From Roseburia hominis (GTDB lineage: Bacteria; Bacillota; Clostridia; Lachnospirales; Lachnospiraceae), in the NCBI GenBank assembly GCA_040702975.1, contig CP159990.1, forward strand, positions 1,488,001-1,552,000: a stretch of DNA of 64,000 nucleotides. Reading direction: 5' to 3'. How positions within the stretch are numbered: the first letter of the stretch is position 1; each line of letters starts with the position of its first letter. This document shows, one piece after another, positions 1 through 8,243 of this stretch. A model generated the notes under the pieces. The model saw only the letters and a program-made list of their open reading frames with translations, was not told the origin of the DNA and searched no databases. Both the position numbers and the translations under genes were made by a program.

Positions 1-1161
1 ATCGAGCAGCTTGGTTCTGAAAAGACGGCGATTCAGACTGTCGGAAATATGAGCTTTATCAATAAGAAGTGGCTGGATTTCCTGAAACTGGACATGCCGA
101 CGACTGTAGATGAATTTGAACAGGTTCTGATTGCTTTCCGTGATCATGCATCGGAACTGCAGGCAGAGTTTGGCATCGATGGAAGTATCATTCCGATGGC
201 TTGTATCGTAAATGATGGAGACCAGGATCCTGCTATCCTTATCAACGGATTTGGCGAAGGCTATGGCGATGCAGATAAGGGAAGACATATCGCAGTTACA
301 GACGACAAGAAAGTAATCTGTTCTGCAACACAGGAAGGATACAAAAAAGGAATCGAATGGCTGCATTCTCTTTATGAGGAAGGCCTGATCGATCCGGAAG
401 CATTTACCCAGGAATGGTCCACCTATGTATCGAAAGGAAAATCCGGCAGATACGGAGTATGCTTTAGCTGGGACGTTGCAAATATTGCCAACCTTGAGGA
501 CTGGGTACCGCTGCCGGCACTGACCGCAGATGTGAGAAATATTACTCCGCAGAACGGTTCCTTCACAAGCGGATTTGACCGTGGACGTTGCGTGGTAACC
601 GCAGTAGCAGAGCAGCCGGCACTTGTCTGCGCATGGCTTGACCAGATGTACGATCCGTTCCAGTCACCGCAGAACAACTGGGGAACCTACGGCGAAGATG
701 ATGAATTTGATATCTTTGAGCTGGGCGAAAATGAGAATGGCGAGGAAATGTTAAAGCATGCACCTCTGGGTGATGCGTCTCCTGTTGAAGTAAGAGAGGC
801 AGAGTGTGTAGGAGGACCGCTGGCAGTTCTTGATGAATATTATGGCGTTTACGTGACCTGTCCGGATGATGCACAGTACCGTCTTGACTGGATCAAGGAT
901 TACTATACGCCGGATATGAATACCAAGTATGTATATCCGAACGTATTCATGGATCGCGACGACAATGAGGAATTATCAAATCTGATGGCAGATATCACGA
1001 AGACCATCAATGCAAAGAAATCAGACTGGATTATGAATGGATTTACAGATGCAGACTGGGATAAGTATCTGAAGGATCTCGATGCATACGGCTTGGAAGA
1101 TTATCTTGAAATCTTCCAGAAATATCTGGACGCATACTATGAAAATATGGATGCTGAATAA
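1..1161 (+). CDS. ABC sugar transporter substrate-binding protein (5' end outside window)
   Basis: The reading frame is open from base 1, so the start, signal peptide and lipobox lie upstream; 386 C-terminal residues are present. The segment has the look of a family-1 extracellular solute-binding protein: aromatic-rich, acidic, with a Trp/Tyr-rich C-terminal lobe typical of clostridial oligosaccharide binding lipoproteins. These proteins capture sugars outside the membrane and deliver them to a two-permease ABC importer, which would be encoded to the left. The next gene is a GH32 beta-fructosidase, so sucrose or short fructans are the likely ligands; this comes from context only. The stop is TAA. 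The family call is firm, the substrate is not. Confidence 0.75.
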   Translation: MEQLGSEKTAIQTVGNMSFINKKWLDFLKLDMPTTVDEFEQVLIAFRDHASELQAEFGIDGSIIPMACIVNDGDQDPAILINGFGEGYGDADKGRHIAVTDDKKVICSATQEGYKKGIEWLHSLYEEGLIDPEAFTQEWSTYVSKGKSGRYGVCFSWDVANIANLEDWVPLPALTADVRNITPQNGSFTSGFDRGRCVVTAVAEQPALVCAWLDQMYDPFQSPQNNWGTYGEDDEFDIFELGENENGEEMLKHAPLGDASPVEVREAECVGGPLAVLDEYYGVYVTCPDDAQYRLDWIKDYYTPDMNTKYVYPNVFMDRDDNEELSNLMADITKTINAKKSDWIMNGFTDADWDKYLKDLDAYGLEDYLEIFQKYLDAYYENMDAE

Positions 1162-1240
1162 TCCGAATATGCAAACATAGAAGACAGACCATCCGGCAGG
1201 AGGGAAAGCAGGTCCGCCAGGGACAATTCGCAAAAAGGGA

Positions 1241-1266
1241 GTCAGGTGCGCTTCGGCGCACTTGAC
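1241..1266 (+). other. Intergenic UUCG-capped hairpin
   Basis: An 11-bp stem (one G-U pair) closes a TTCG tetraloop between the binding-protein gene and the GH32 gene. No T-run follows, so it is unlikely to be an intrinsic terminator. Such hairpins often protect the 3' end of the upstream message and give differential expression inside an operon; that role is inferred. Confidence 0.6.
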
Positions 1267-1298
1267 CACTCTAATATTATTTATAGAAGGTGAAGAAT

Positions 1299-2786
1299 AT
1301 GACAAGTCAGACATTACGTGAAGCACGAAAATATGAAGAGGCTTCTGAAAAATTTATAAAAAGTGAAGATCGGCCGGCTTATCATTTGTCCGCGCGTACC
1401 GGCTGGATGAACGATCCAAATGGGTTTTCTTATTACAATGGGCAGTATCATATGTTTTATCAGTACCACCCCTATGACTCGCACTGGGGGCCGATGCACT
1501 GGGGCCATGCGGTAAGTGAGGACCTTCTGCACTGGGAATATCTTCCGGCAGCGCTCGCACCGGACGAATTTTATGACAGAGACGGATGCTTTTCGGGAAG
1601 CGCCATCACACTTCCGGATGGAAGACAGCTTCTGATGTATACCGGCGTGATCAAGGAACATCAGAGGAATGGAGGCGTGATCGAGGTCCAGACCCAATGT
1701 ATGGCTGTTGGCGATGGAATTGATTATGAGAAGTATGAGAAGAACCCTGTACTTGATGCAAAGGATCTCCCGGAAGGCTGCAGCAGGTTTGATTTCCGCG
1801 ATCCGAAGATGTGGCAAAAGGAAGACGGCACGTACTGCTGTGTGGTAGGAAACCGCCCGGCGGACGGTAGCGGTCAGATTCTGCTCTATACCAGCAAAGA
1901 TGGATTTGACTGGAAGTACAAAAAGGTATTGGCAACAAACAACAACCGGTTTGGAAAGATGTGGGAGTGCCCGGATTTCTTTGAACTTGACGGGAAATGG
2001 GTGCTGCTCACCAGCCCTCAGGATATGCTTCCGCAGGGCTTTGAATATCACAATGGAAATGGAACCCTGTGCCTGATTGGAGAGTATGACGAAGAAACGG
2101 ATACATTTACGGAAGAATGCAATCAATCCATCGACTATGGAATAGATTTCTATGCACCGCAGACCGTTCTGACGCCCGACGGAAGAAGAGTCATGATCGG
2201 CTGGATGCAAAACTGGGATACCTGTGCGATCCGTGGCCATGAGGAACTGTGGTTCGGGCAGATGAGCCTGCCGAGAGAACTGTCGGTAAAAAATGGAAGA
2301 CTTTACCAGGAGCCGCTTCGCGAACTAAACGATATGAGAAGCGGAAAGGTGGAGTATAAATCAGTTCTGGTTTCCGGAACGGTGAACCTGGAAGGAATCA
2401 AGGGCCGCAAGGTGGATATTGAGTTAAATATCCGTCCGGTAGATGAGCAGAACCTCTATCAGAAGTTTGCGGTCCGTTTCGCACAGAATGCACAGTATCA
2501 GACATCGGTCAGCTTCCGCCCGCGGGAGGATGTGCTGAAGATTGACAGAAAGTTCTCCGGCTCCAGAAGAGCGATCATTCACCAGCGCAGGAGCAAGGTG
2601 AACAGCGAAAACGGCAATCTGAAGCTCCGGCTGATCCTGGATCAGTTCAGCGTGGAGGTATTCATAAATGACGGTGAACAGGCCATGAGTTCTACGATCT
2701 ATACGGAAAAGGCGGCAGACGGAATTTCGTTTTTTGCGGATGGAGAAGTAAAGATGGATGTTGTGAAATATGACCTGATTGGATAA
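1299..2786 (+). CDS. GH32 beta-fructofuranosidase / sucrose-6-phosphate hydrolase
   Basis: Hydrolyses beta-fructosides such as sucrose, sucrose-6-phosphate or fructo-oligosaccharides; no signal peptide, so probably cytoplasmic. The three GH32 signatures are present: WMNDPNG at residues 36-42 with the nucleophile Asp39, FRDP with Asp168 (transition-state stabiliser), and WECP with Glu223 as acid/base. A C-terminal beta-sandwich follows, giving 495 residues, usual for the family. I chose ATG 1299 because AGAAGG lies 8 nt upstream; an in-frame GTG at 1290 would add three residues. It sits 137 nt behind a sugar-binding-protein gene, which fits uptake coupled to intracellular cleavage. Whether the substrate is phosphorylated cannot be told from sequence. 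Confidence 0.92.
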   Translation: MTSQTLREARKYEEASEKFIKSEDRPAYHLSARTGWMNDPNGFSYYNGQYHMFYQYHPYDSHWGPMHWGHAVSEDLLHWEYLPAALAPDEFYDRDGCFSGSAITLPDGRQLLMYTGVIKEHQRNGGVIEVQTQCMAVGDGIDYEKYEKNPVLDAKDLPEGCSRFDFRDPKMWQKEDGTYCCVVGNRPADGSGQILLYTSKDGFDWKYKKVLATNNNRFGKMWECPDFFELDGKWVLLTSPQDMLPQGFEYHNGNGTLCLIGEYDEETDTFTEECNQSIDYGIDFYAPQTVLTPDGRRVMIGWMQNWDTCAIRGHEELWFGQMSLPRELSVKNGRLYQEPLRELNDMRSGKVEYKSVLVSGTVNLEGIKGRKVDIELNIRPVDEQNLYQKFAVRFAQNAQYQTSVSFRPREDVLKIDRKFSGSRRAIIHQRRSKVNSENGNLKLRLILDQFSVEVFINDGEQAMSSTIYTEKAADGISFFADGEVKMDVVKYDLIG

Positions 2787-2848
2787 TATATATTAAGAAA
2801 GTTAAGTGGAAGGCTGTAGTCATGAAAGTGGCTCAGACTTTTTCTTGC

Positions 2849-2873
2849 TTCATAGGAAAGTGCGTCCTATGAA
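2849..2873. other. 9-bp palindrome in the gap before the sigma-factor gene
   Basis: TTCATAGGA and TCCTATGAA form a perfect 9-bp stem around a 7-nt loop. It is followed by an A-run on the plus strand, so it is not a canonical terminator in either direction. It may be another short repeat or a weak 3' structure for the GH32 message. Confidence 0.4.
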
Positions 2874-3001
2874 ATAAAAAACGCTCCGGGAGGATTCTAT
2901 TTTAATTTCTCATTAAGGTACTAACCGAAAAAAGTATTTTTCTGTTAATATGTAACTTGTCCGGGCCTCATTGTGTCTAAGAAGTGTAGGAGGTAAAAAG
3001 A

Positions 3002-3502
3002 ATGCCGGCAGATAAAAAGAAAATGATAACAGAATTTGTAACGGAATATGGGGACAGTGTACTGCGCATGTGCTATCTCTATTTGAAAGATTACCAGTTG
3101 GCGGAAGATGTGACCCAGGAAACATTTTTTCAGGTCTACAAGAAATATGATTCCTTTATGCAGAAATCTTCCGTCAAGACCTGGATTATGCGGATTGCGA
3201 TTAACCTGTGTAAAAACCAGATGCGGACAAGCTGGTTCAAGATCAGAAAGGTTGATGAATTTCCGGAGCTTTCTTACTCAGAAGACTATAATGGCGCCAT
3301 TGACAGAGAAAGGCTGCTTATGGGAATCGGGAATTTGAGGCCGAAGTATAAAGAGGTCATTCTTCTGTATTACTATCAGGAACTTTCTGTTGCCGAGATT
3401 GCGAAGGTCTTAGGACAAAAGGAATCCACGGTCAGGGTCAGGCTGAAAAGGGCAAGAGAGCAGCTTAAGGAAGAATTGAAGGAGGATTATTTTGATGAAT
3501 GA
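3002..3502 (+). CDS. ECF-type RNA polymerase sigma factor
   Basis: A 166-residue group IV sigma factor. Region 2 lies in the N-terminal half (a run resembling YLKDYQLAEDVTQETF, then the TWIMRIAINLCKNQMR helix that contacts the -10 element). Region 4 lies at the C-terminus with the helix-turn-helix ELSVAEIAKVLGQKESTVRVRLKRAR. Regions 1 and 3 are absent, as expected. AGGAGG ends about 8 nt before the ATG. The next gene overlaps it and encodes a one-pass membrane protein, the usual sigma/anti-sigma pairing, so release on an envelope signal is likely. The target regulon is unknown. Confidence 0.93.
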   Translation: MPADKKKMITEFVTEYGDSVLRMCYLYLKDYQLAEDVTQETFFQVYKKYDSFMQKSSVKTWIMRIAINLCKNQMRTSWFKIRKVDEFPELSYSEDYNGAIDRERLLMGIGNLRPKYKEVILLYYYQELSVAEIAKVLGQKESTVRVRLKRAREQLKEELKEDYFDE

Positions 3503-4334
3503 AATTAAGAAAAGCATCGATACGGGACTTTGTGACATGAATATTTCTCCAGAAAGAATGGTAAAGAATATTCAGGAGGGAAACAGGAATTATAGGTCGA
3601 GGGGTGTGAGAAGATTTGGCGGTGCTGTTGCCGCCGCACTTTGTCTGGTCCTGTTTGGAACGGCAGCTTATGCGGCGGGGACATATATTTATTCGCAGAT
3701 TAAGGTAAACCACGAGACGATGCCGGAACTGGAGCCGATGGAAGTCGTACCGGTCCAGGAGGTAGAGGGGAACGTGACGGAGTATGGCTATGTAGAAAAA
3801 TCGTACGGTACAATCGCGGAATTGGAAAAGGAATTGGGGATTTCTCTTCTGGGAACGGAGCTGGCAGGGAATCCGTATATGAGAATCGATTATCAGAAGA
3901 TAGGGGACGGTTATCATATGGTGAACGTCAGGGAGTATATCATTGGCGATCTGATCGATATCCGGGATTGGGATAAGAGTGAAAATAGTGGGGAATTGGA
4001 AGGAAATGATGATAAATATATATGGACTGTGGGAGAAATCTATAAAAGTCCGGTGAATCTGGAAGTGGAAATCATTTCAGACCCCAGCCAGCAGGAACTG
4101 GATACGGAGTATCTGGGATATTTTGAATACGTGAAAACGATTACCGCGGATCAGGGATATACGGTAAATATTCTGCAGGATAGTGTGGATGAGAATGATC
4201 CGGTACTTCAGGAAGAACGATACCGGCCACAGGTATGCGCGATATTTGTTTCTGATGGAGTACGGTATACCCTGAAGGGACGTGTTCCGGTGGAAACGAT
4301 GGTGGATATTGTGAATTCTATGCGATATCTGTAG
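3495..4334 (+). CDS. Putative membrane-anchored anti-sigma factor
   Basis: A 279-residue protein whose gene overlaps the ECF sigma gene by 8 nt, implying translational coupling. Residues about 1-35 are cytoplasmic and charged; one hydrophobic segment (about 40-60, ending AAYAAGTYIY) anchors it; the rest is an extracellular acidic domain of about 215 residues with no recognised enzymatic motif. I chose ATG 3495 with GGAGG upstream; an in-frame TTG at 3492 adds one residue. No zinc-binding HxxxCxxC anti-sigma motif is visible, so it is not a classical ZAS protein. The anti-sigma role is inferred from position and topology. A strong terminator follows immediately. Confidence 0.65.
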   Translation: MNEIKKSIDTGLCDMNISPERMVKNIQEGNRNYRSRGVRRFGGAVAAALCLVLFGTAAYAAGTYIYSQIKVNHETMPELEPMEVVPVQEVEGNVTEYGYVEKSYGTIAELEKELGISLLGTELAGNPYMRIDYQKIGDGYHMVNVREYIIGDLIDIRDWDKSENSGELEGNDDKYIWTVGEIYKSPVNLEVEIISDPSQQELDTEYLGYFEYVKTITADQGYTVNILQDSVDENDPVLQEERYRPQVCAIFVSDGVRYTLKGRVPVETMVDIVNSMRYL

Positions 4335-4342
4335 AGGAGAGA

Positions 4343-4376
4343 GGGCTGCAAGGTGATAGGGCTATGCAGCCCTTTT
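4343..4376 (+). terminator. Intrinsic terminator of the sigma/anti-sigma operon
   Basis: GGGCTGCA and TGCAGCCC pair as an 8-bp GC-rich stem with a 14-nt loop, followed by TTTT. It starts 9 nt after the stop codon of the anti-sigma gene. Confidence 0.85.
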
Positions 4377-4380
4377 GGGT

Positions 4381-4427
4381 GTCATGTATACCTGGGTGAA
4401 CGTCCAGTGGACGTTCATCTTGTTGCC
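4381..4427 (+). repeat. Palindromic repeat family, intergenic copy
   Basis: Diverged head (TATACCTGGGTGA) followed by a perfect 9-bp stem TGAACGTCC / GGACGTTCA around AGT (4397-4417) and the TTCATCTTG tail. It abuts the preceding terminator. Close relatives lie near 8146, 18693, 22342, 25062, 52486, 53516 and 59345. Confidence 0.85.
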
Positions 4428-4647
4428 AGCAGAAACTTATAACATTTTACATATTGCTTTTTAGACGCATCAGAGGTATCATTAATTCATTATCGAGGTA
4501 AGTAATCAAAAAGGGTCACAAATTCATGGCTGATCGCCAAGTTATTTCATAGTATGGACAGAAAAAGAAAGTGGAGGGGATATTTATGATCATTTAAGAA
4601 TCTATTTGTAATGCAGCAGATAACTATGATAAACTTAAGGAGGATAC

Positions 4648-5589
4648 ATGAATTACAAACAAAATATTATACCGCTGAAAGACCTGAACCTCACCAGCCG
4701 TTTCCTATTTGATGAGGTTATGGAGGATCCGCAGATTCATCAGGACGTACTCAGTATTATTTTCCAGAAGGAGATTCCGCTTCTCGACAAAGCAGAGACC
4801 GAAAAGGAATTACGGGTATCGCCCTTGATTCGTTCTATAAGAATGGACGTATTTTCCATGGATGAGGAAAATTCTATTTACAACACGGAGATGCAGGAGA
4901 AGAAAAAGGGAGACCTGGCGAAAAGGAGCAGATATTATCAGGCTCTCATCGACACGGGGCTTTTGAAACCGGGTATTCCGGATTATACCCAAGGGCATCC
5001 CGCGTGGCCATTCGGCCGTTTCACAAGGTTTAATTTACTGAATACTTCGTATATTATTATCATCACGCCTTTCGATTTATTTGGCTATGGAAAATACCAG
5101 TATACTTTTGAAGCCAGGTGCCGGGAAGTCCCGGAATGTACGTTAGAAGATAAGGCTGTCCGCATTTTCCTGAATACAAGGGGCACAAACGATGAGGAGG
5201 TTTCTAAAGAGCTTGTGGATTTTCTACATTACCTGGAGAATACAACAGATTCTGCCGCAAATGCTTCGGAAAGTGCGCGAATTCACCGGATTCATGAGCG
5301 GGTGCATAAGGTTAAACTCAGCGAAGAAATAGGAGTGAAGTATATGCAGGCTTGGGAAGAGAAATATTATGAACGGGAAGAGGGACGTGAAGAAGGTCGC
5401 AAGGAGGGCCGGAAAGAAGGTCGGAAAGAAGGTCGCAATGACCATCTGAAGGAATTAATCAAAAAGAAACTCCAGAAAGGTAAGTCTCCTGAAACTATAG
5501 CAGATGAAGTAGAGGAAGAACTGGATAATGTTCTGACGGTTATTCGGAAAATTGCCGAGGAAGATGAGTCTGTTAATTCTGGAGAGTGA
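4648..5589 (+). CDS. Rpn family PD-(D/E)XK nuclease / putative transposase
   Basis: A 313-residue member of the Rpn (recombination-promoting nuclease, PDDEXK_2) family, which are small single-domain nucleases with transposase-like ancestry. Candidate catalytic residues are Asp67 (RMDVF) and the Glu81-x-Gln83 pair (NTEMQ), followed by the family's YYQALID helix. Residues about 110-130 are an extra loop not expected between that helix and the SYIIIITPFDLFG strand; the underlying DNA resembles the window's palindromic repeat. The C-terminus has the repetitive EGRKEGRKEGR helix typical of this group. AAGGAGG lies 8 nt before the ATG. The biological role of these genes is poorly known. Confidence 0.85.
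   Translation: MNYKQNIIPLKDLNLTSRFLFDEVMEDPQIHQDVLSIIFQKEIPLLDKAETEKELRVSPLIRSIRMDVFSMDEENSIYNTEMQEKKKGDLAKRSRYYQALIDTGLLKPGIPDYTQGHPAWPFGRFTRFNLLNTSYIIIITPFDLFGYGKYQYTFEARCREVPECTLEDKAVRIFLNTRGTNDEEVSKELVDFLHYLENTTDSAANASESARIHRIHERVHKVKLSEEIGVKYMQAWEEKYYEREEGREEGRKEGRKEGRKEGRNDHLKELIKKKLQKGKSPETIADEVEEELDNVLTVIRKIAEEDESVNSGE
4985..5031 (+). repeat. Possible diverged palindromic repeat inside the rpn gene
   Basis: The stretch CCAAGGGCATCCCGCGTGG plus a GGCC-ATTC-GGCC core and GTTTCACAAGG can be aligned with the family head and tail (CCAAGCATACC...GTTCATCTTGG). Similarity is partial, with small gaps. It falls exactly in the extra loop at codons 110-130 and keeps the frame open. Confidence 0.4.
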
Positions 5590-5703
5590 AAAGCGGAGGC
5601 AATTCCGGCTGCCATGACTGCTATATCTACCTATAATTATCCGGAAACCAGAAAAATACGGGCTTTTGGTCGTTGAACATATCTAAGAGTTTTAAACAAA
5701 ACA

Positions 5704-5737
5704 TGACATACAGATGTCACATTTCTTTTGGTATACT
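5704..5737 (+). promoter_or_regulatory. Inverted-repeat operator and -10 element of the WYL operon
   Basis: TGACAT-ACAG-ATGTCA (5704-5719) is a perfect 6-bp inverted repeat, and TATACT at 5732-5737 fits a -10 box. No good -35 is spaced correctly, which suggests activator dependence or that the operator replaces it. Autoregulation by the downstream WYL protein is inferred. Confidence 0.6.
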
Positions 5738-5807
5738 CATCAATATAGGAATCGAGCCGTCTAAAAGACGTCGATTCTGCACTGACCGGAACAAAAGTGA
5801 GGATTAT

Positions 5808-6743
5808 ATGAAAATCGATAGGCTTATCGGAATACTTTCCATATTATTACAGAAGGAAAAAGTTACGGCGCCGGAGCTGGCGGAGAGGTTCGAGGTTTCG
5901 CGAAGAACGATTCAGAGAGACATTGAAGATTTGTGCAAGGCGGGAATACCGATCGCGACCACATCAGGCGCCGGAGGCGGAATCAGTATCATGGACGGTT
6001 ACCGTATGGACCGAACATTGCTCACCTCAAAGGATATGCAGATGATCATGGCAGGGCTTCGGAGTCTTGACAGCGTGAGTGGAAGTCATTATTACAGTCA
6101 GCTCATGGAGAAAATAAGGCTTGGTTCGTCGGATTTTGTAAGTGGCAGGGATTCTATTTTGATCGATCTTTCGTCCTGGTACAAGCCGGAAATTGCTCCT
6201 AAGATTGAATGCATTCAAAGTGCGATTGAGGAGAGGAAGCATTTGACATTCCACTATTATGCGCCGAATGGCGATAGTATCCGGACGATCGAACCCTATT
6301 TTCTGGTGTTTAAATGGTCCAGTTGGTATGTCTGGGGCTGGTGTATAAAAAGAAAGGATTTTCGTCTGTTCAAGCTGAACCGCATGGACGCTCTGGTACG
6401 GGAAGAAACCAGATTTGCGTTAAGGGAAGCGGTGCCGCCGGATTTATCGACCCAGAAGATATTTCCGGGAGAAATAAAGGTAAAAGCATTGTTTTCTAAG
6501 GATTCAAAGTGGAGATTGGTGGAAGAATTCGGGATACATTGTTTTACGGAAAATGAGGACGGCACCCTTCTATTTACGGCAGATTATACCGATAAGGAGA
6601 ATCTCGTCTGTTGGCTGCTTACTTTTGGGGCAAAGGTGAAGGTCTTAGAGCCCATGGAAGTGAAAAATGAACTAATCCGTATCGCAAAAGATGTGATTAG
6701 TGAGTATGAGAAAGAAGAAGGGGGTAAGAAAGATGCCATTTGA
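5808..6743 (+). CDS. YafY-type HTH transcriptional regulator with WYL domain
   Basis: A 311-residue regulator. Residues about 1-60 form an HTH_11 winged helix (LLQKEKVTAPELAERF then SRRTIQRDIEDL), followed by the YafY GGISIMDGYRMD wing region. A WYL domain spans about 140-215 (RKHLTFHYY...EPYFLVFKWSSWYVWGWC...FKLNRM) and a WCX-type C-terminal extension follows. WYL domains sense ligands or nucleic acid. ATG 5808 has GTGAGGA at the proper distance; the longer frame begins with TTG at 5673, before the operator and -10 box, and is rejected. It overlaps the GyrI-like gene by 11 nt. Confidence 0.9.
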   Translation: MKIDRLIGILSILLQKEKVTAPELAERFEVSRRTIQRDIEDLCKAGIPIATTSGAGGGISIMDGYRMDRTLLTSKDMQMIMAGLRSLDSVSGSHYYSQLMEKIRLGSSDFVSGRDSILIDLSSWYKPEIAPKIECIQSAIEERKHLTFHYYAPNGDSIRTIEPYFLVFKWSSWYVWGWCIKRKDFRLFKLNRMDALVREETRFALREAVPPDLSTQKIFPGEIKVKALFSKDSKWRLVEEFGIHCFTENEDGTLLFTADYTDKENLVCWLLTFGAKVKVLEPMEVKNELIRIAKDVISEYEKEEGGKKDAI

Positions 6744-7425
6744 TTATAAGAAAGAGTATAAGGAATTTTACATGCCGAAACGGAAACCTGAGATCGTGGA
6801 TATTCCCGAGATGAAGTTTATTGCGGTCAGGGGAAAGGGCGATCCCAATGAGGAAGGCGGAGACTATAAGGCGGCGATCGGCCTTCTGTATGGGATTGCA
6901 TTTACGATCAAGATGAGCAAAAAAGGGGACCATAAGATAGAAGGATACTTCGATTACGTGGTGCCACCGCTTGAGGGGTTCTGGACGCAGAGTGAGCGTC
7001 GCACAGAGAACGGCGCGGTGCAATTTGAACAGACCAGCCGGAGGACGGACAGGTATGAGCTTGATTATAGCAGAAAAGAGGATTTTTGCTGGATATCGGT
7101 AATCCGGCTTCCGGATTTTGTGACGGAAGCAGACGTCAGGTGGGCGATAGAGGAAGCCGGAAGGAAAAAGGGGCAGGACTATTCCAAGGTGGAATTTCTG
7201 ACGATCTGTGAGGGACTTTGTGTCCAATGTATGCACATAGGGGCGTATGATGATGAGCCGGCGACGGTAGCTATGATGGATCAGTTCCTTTGCGAAAATG
7301 GTTATGAGAATGATTTTTCCAAGGAGCGGCAGCACCATGAAATTTATTTGTCCGATGCGAGGCGTGTGGCGCCGGAAAGACAGAAGACGGTGATACGCCA
7401 CCCGATCAGGAAGGCTGGTGATTAA
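6733..7425 (+). CDS. GyrI-like small-molecule-binding domain protein
   Basis: A 230-residue stand-alone GyrI/Cass2-like protein. The N-terminus (FYMPKRKPEIVDIPEMKFIAVRGKGDPNE) and the YFDYVVPPLEGFW segment match the clostridial GyrI-like family, which binds hydrophobic or cationic compounds and can hydrolyse or buffer them. It lacks a DNA-binding domain. ATG 6733 lies inside the end of the WYL gene behind a G-rich site; an in-frame upstream GTG at 6700 is less likely. Placement between a ligand-sensing regulator and a TfoX-domain protein suggests a stress or xenobiotic response operon; the ligand is unknown. Confidence 0.85.
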   Translation: MPFDYKKEYKEFYMPKRKPEIVDIPEMKFIAVRGKGDPNEEGGDYKAAIGLLYGIAFTIKMSKKGDHKIEGYFDYVVPPLEGFWTQSERRTENGAVQFEQTSRRTDRYELDYSRKEDFCWISVIRLPDFVTEADVRWAIEEAGRKKGQDYSKVEFLTICEGLCVQCMHIGAYDDEPATVAMMDQFLCENGYENDFSKERQHHEIYLSDARRVAPERQKTVIRHPIRKAGD

Positions 7426-7770
7426 ATGGCGACTTCAAAAGAATTTCTTGATTATATTGTGGAGAATCTCCAGAGAGCCGGGGAGGTGTCCACCAGGAAA
7501 ATGATGGGGGAATACCTTGTGTATTATCAGGGGAAGCTGGTAGGAGATATTTGTGATAACTGTTTGTTCTTAAAGCCGACCAAGTCCGTGCTCCGTATGA
7601 TGCCGGAGGCTGACAGGGATTACCCGTATGAAGGCTCCAAAACGCTTATGGTAATCGTAGACGATGTAGAGGATACAGAGCTTATGGCAGCAGTGCTGAG
7701 TGCAATGTACGAGGAACTGCCGGAGCCAAAGCCGAAAAAGAAAAATAAAAACGGAAAGACGGAGATTTAA
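7426..7770 (+). CDS. TfoX N-terminal domain protein
   Basis: A 114-residue protein with the compact TfoX_N fold: a start resembling EFLDYIVENLQRAGEVSTRKMMGEY, then a beta-hairpin YYQGKLVGDICDNCLFLKPT. Only the N-terminal domain of competence regulator TfoX is present, so a competence role should not be assumed; clostridial singles of this kind commonly sit beside WYL/GyrI genes. The ATG directly follows the TAA of the previous gene. The C-terminus is Lys-rich (KPKKKNKNGK). A strong terminator closes the operon. Confidence 0.85.
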   Translation: MATSKEFLDYIVENLQRAGEVSTRKMMGEYLVYYQGKLVGDICDNCLFLKPTKSVLRMMPEADRDYPYEGSKTLMVIVDDVEDTELMAAVLSAMYEELPEPKPKKKNKNGKTEI

Positions 7771-7780
7771 TGTACGTGAA

Positions 7781-7830
7781 ATGAAAAAGTAAATTCAGTA
7801 TGAAAGAGGAACTAGAATTTACTTTTTCAT
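7781..7830. terminator. Intrinsic terminator with 16-bp perfect stem
   Basis: ATGAAAAAGTAAATTC and its exact complement are separated by 18 nt. The A-rich left arm and T-rich right arm make it usable in both directions. It ends the WYL-GyrI-TfoX operon. Confidence 0.85.
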
Positions 7831-7872
7831 TCCAGATATAGAAAGCAATAGAAAGTGATTTCCTGGAAAATA

Positions 7873-7901
7873 TTGCAATTACTGGAGTGCTTTGCTATAA
7901 T
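7873..7901 (+). promoter_or_regulatory. Sigma-A promoter of the cobalamin-regulated operon
   Basis: TTGCAA (7873-7878), a 17-nt spacer and a perfect TATAAT (7896-7901) place the start of transcription near 7908, just before the riboswitch. Confidence 0.8.
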
Positions 7902-7914
7902 GTTTTCGTTGAAT

Positions 7915-8110
7915 ATGGGGTTCTCAGTGCCGGACAGATGTGTGTCTGTAAGGGTAAAAGGGAATCAGGTGTAAGTCCTGAGCGATCCGGTCACTGTAAG
8001 CAAGGAGTGAGACCGCGATTATGCCATTGCACGTATGTGTGAGAAGGCGTCGGTCGAGCGTTGATGTGCAAGCCAGGAAACCTGCTGAGAATGTTGGTGA
8101 ATTGCTTCCG
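7915..8110 (+). promoter_or_regulatory. Cobalamin (AdoCbl-type) riboswitch
   Basis: The conserved aptamer core is readable: GGAATCAGGTGTAAGTCCTG followed by AGCGATCCGGTCACTGTAAG, and the 3' B12 box AGCCAGGAAACCTGC at about 8071-8085. GTTCTCAG (7920-7927) can pair with CTGAGAAT (8083-8090) as a closing helix. The element senses a corrinoid and normally shuts off uptake or synthesis genes when it is abundant. The first downstream ORF begins about 230 nt after the B12 box, and a terminator hairpin at 8213-8243 is the probable expression platform. Confidence 0.95.
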
Positions 8111-8145
8111 AAGAAAGCGTGTTCATGTAAGTAAAAAAGTTATGA

Positions 8146-8191
8146 GTTGCCAAGCATACCTGAAATAGGATTCAGTGGATGTTAATTTGGT
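8146..8191 (+). repeat. Palindromic repeat inside the riboswitch leader
   Basis: GTTGCCAAGCATACCTGA head is exact; the stem is degenerate (ATAGGATTCAGTGGATGTTAAT) and the TTTGG tail remains. It lies between the cobalamin aptamer and its terminator, so it is transcribed in the leader. Confidence 0.8.
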
Positions 8192-8212
8192 AATCATAGC
8201 TTTTATCTTGAT

Positions 8213-8243
8213 GTCTGCTTTCAGATTGAAAGTGGACTTTTTT
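8213..8243 (+). terminator. Leader terminator / riboswitch expression platform
   Basis: GTCTGCTTTCA-GAT-TGAAAGTGGAC is an 11-bp stem with two G-U pairs followed by six Ts and GTTTT. It sits about 100 nt before the first gene and fits a ligand-controlled terminator. Confidence 0.7.

Noticed and set aside
1314..2240. 308-codon ORF antisense to the GH32 gene
   Set aside because: It mirrors the strongly supported beta-fructosidase, has no ribosome site and no recognisable protein motif; open only because of codon bias on the other strand.
4586..4649. Short frame ATG ATC ATT TAA followed by an open stretch of 18 codons before the rpn gene
   Set aside because: Has a GGAGGGG-like site, but the immediate stop and lack of any family make it indistinguishable from chance; possibly a gene relic.
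5673..5807. Upstream extension of the WYL regulator
   Set aside because: Begins with TTG without a ribosome site and would translate through the operator and -10 element.
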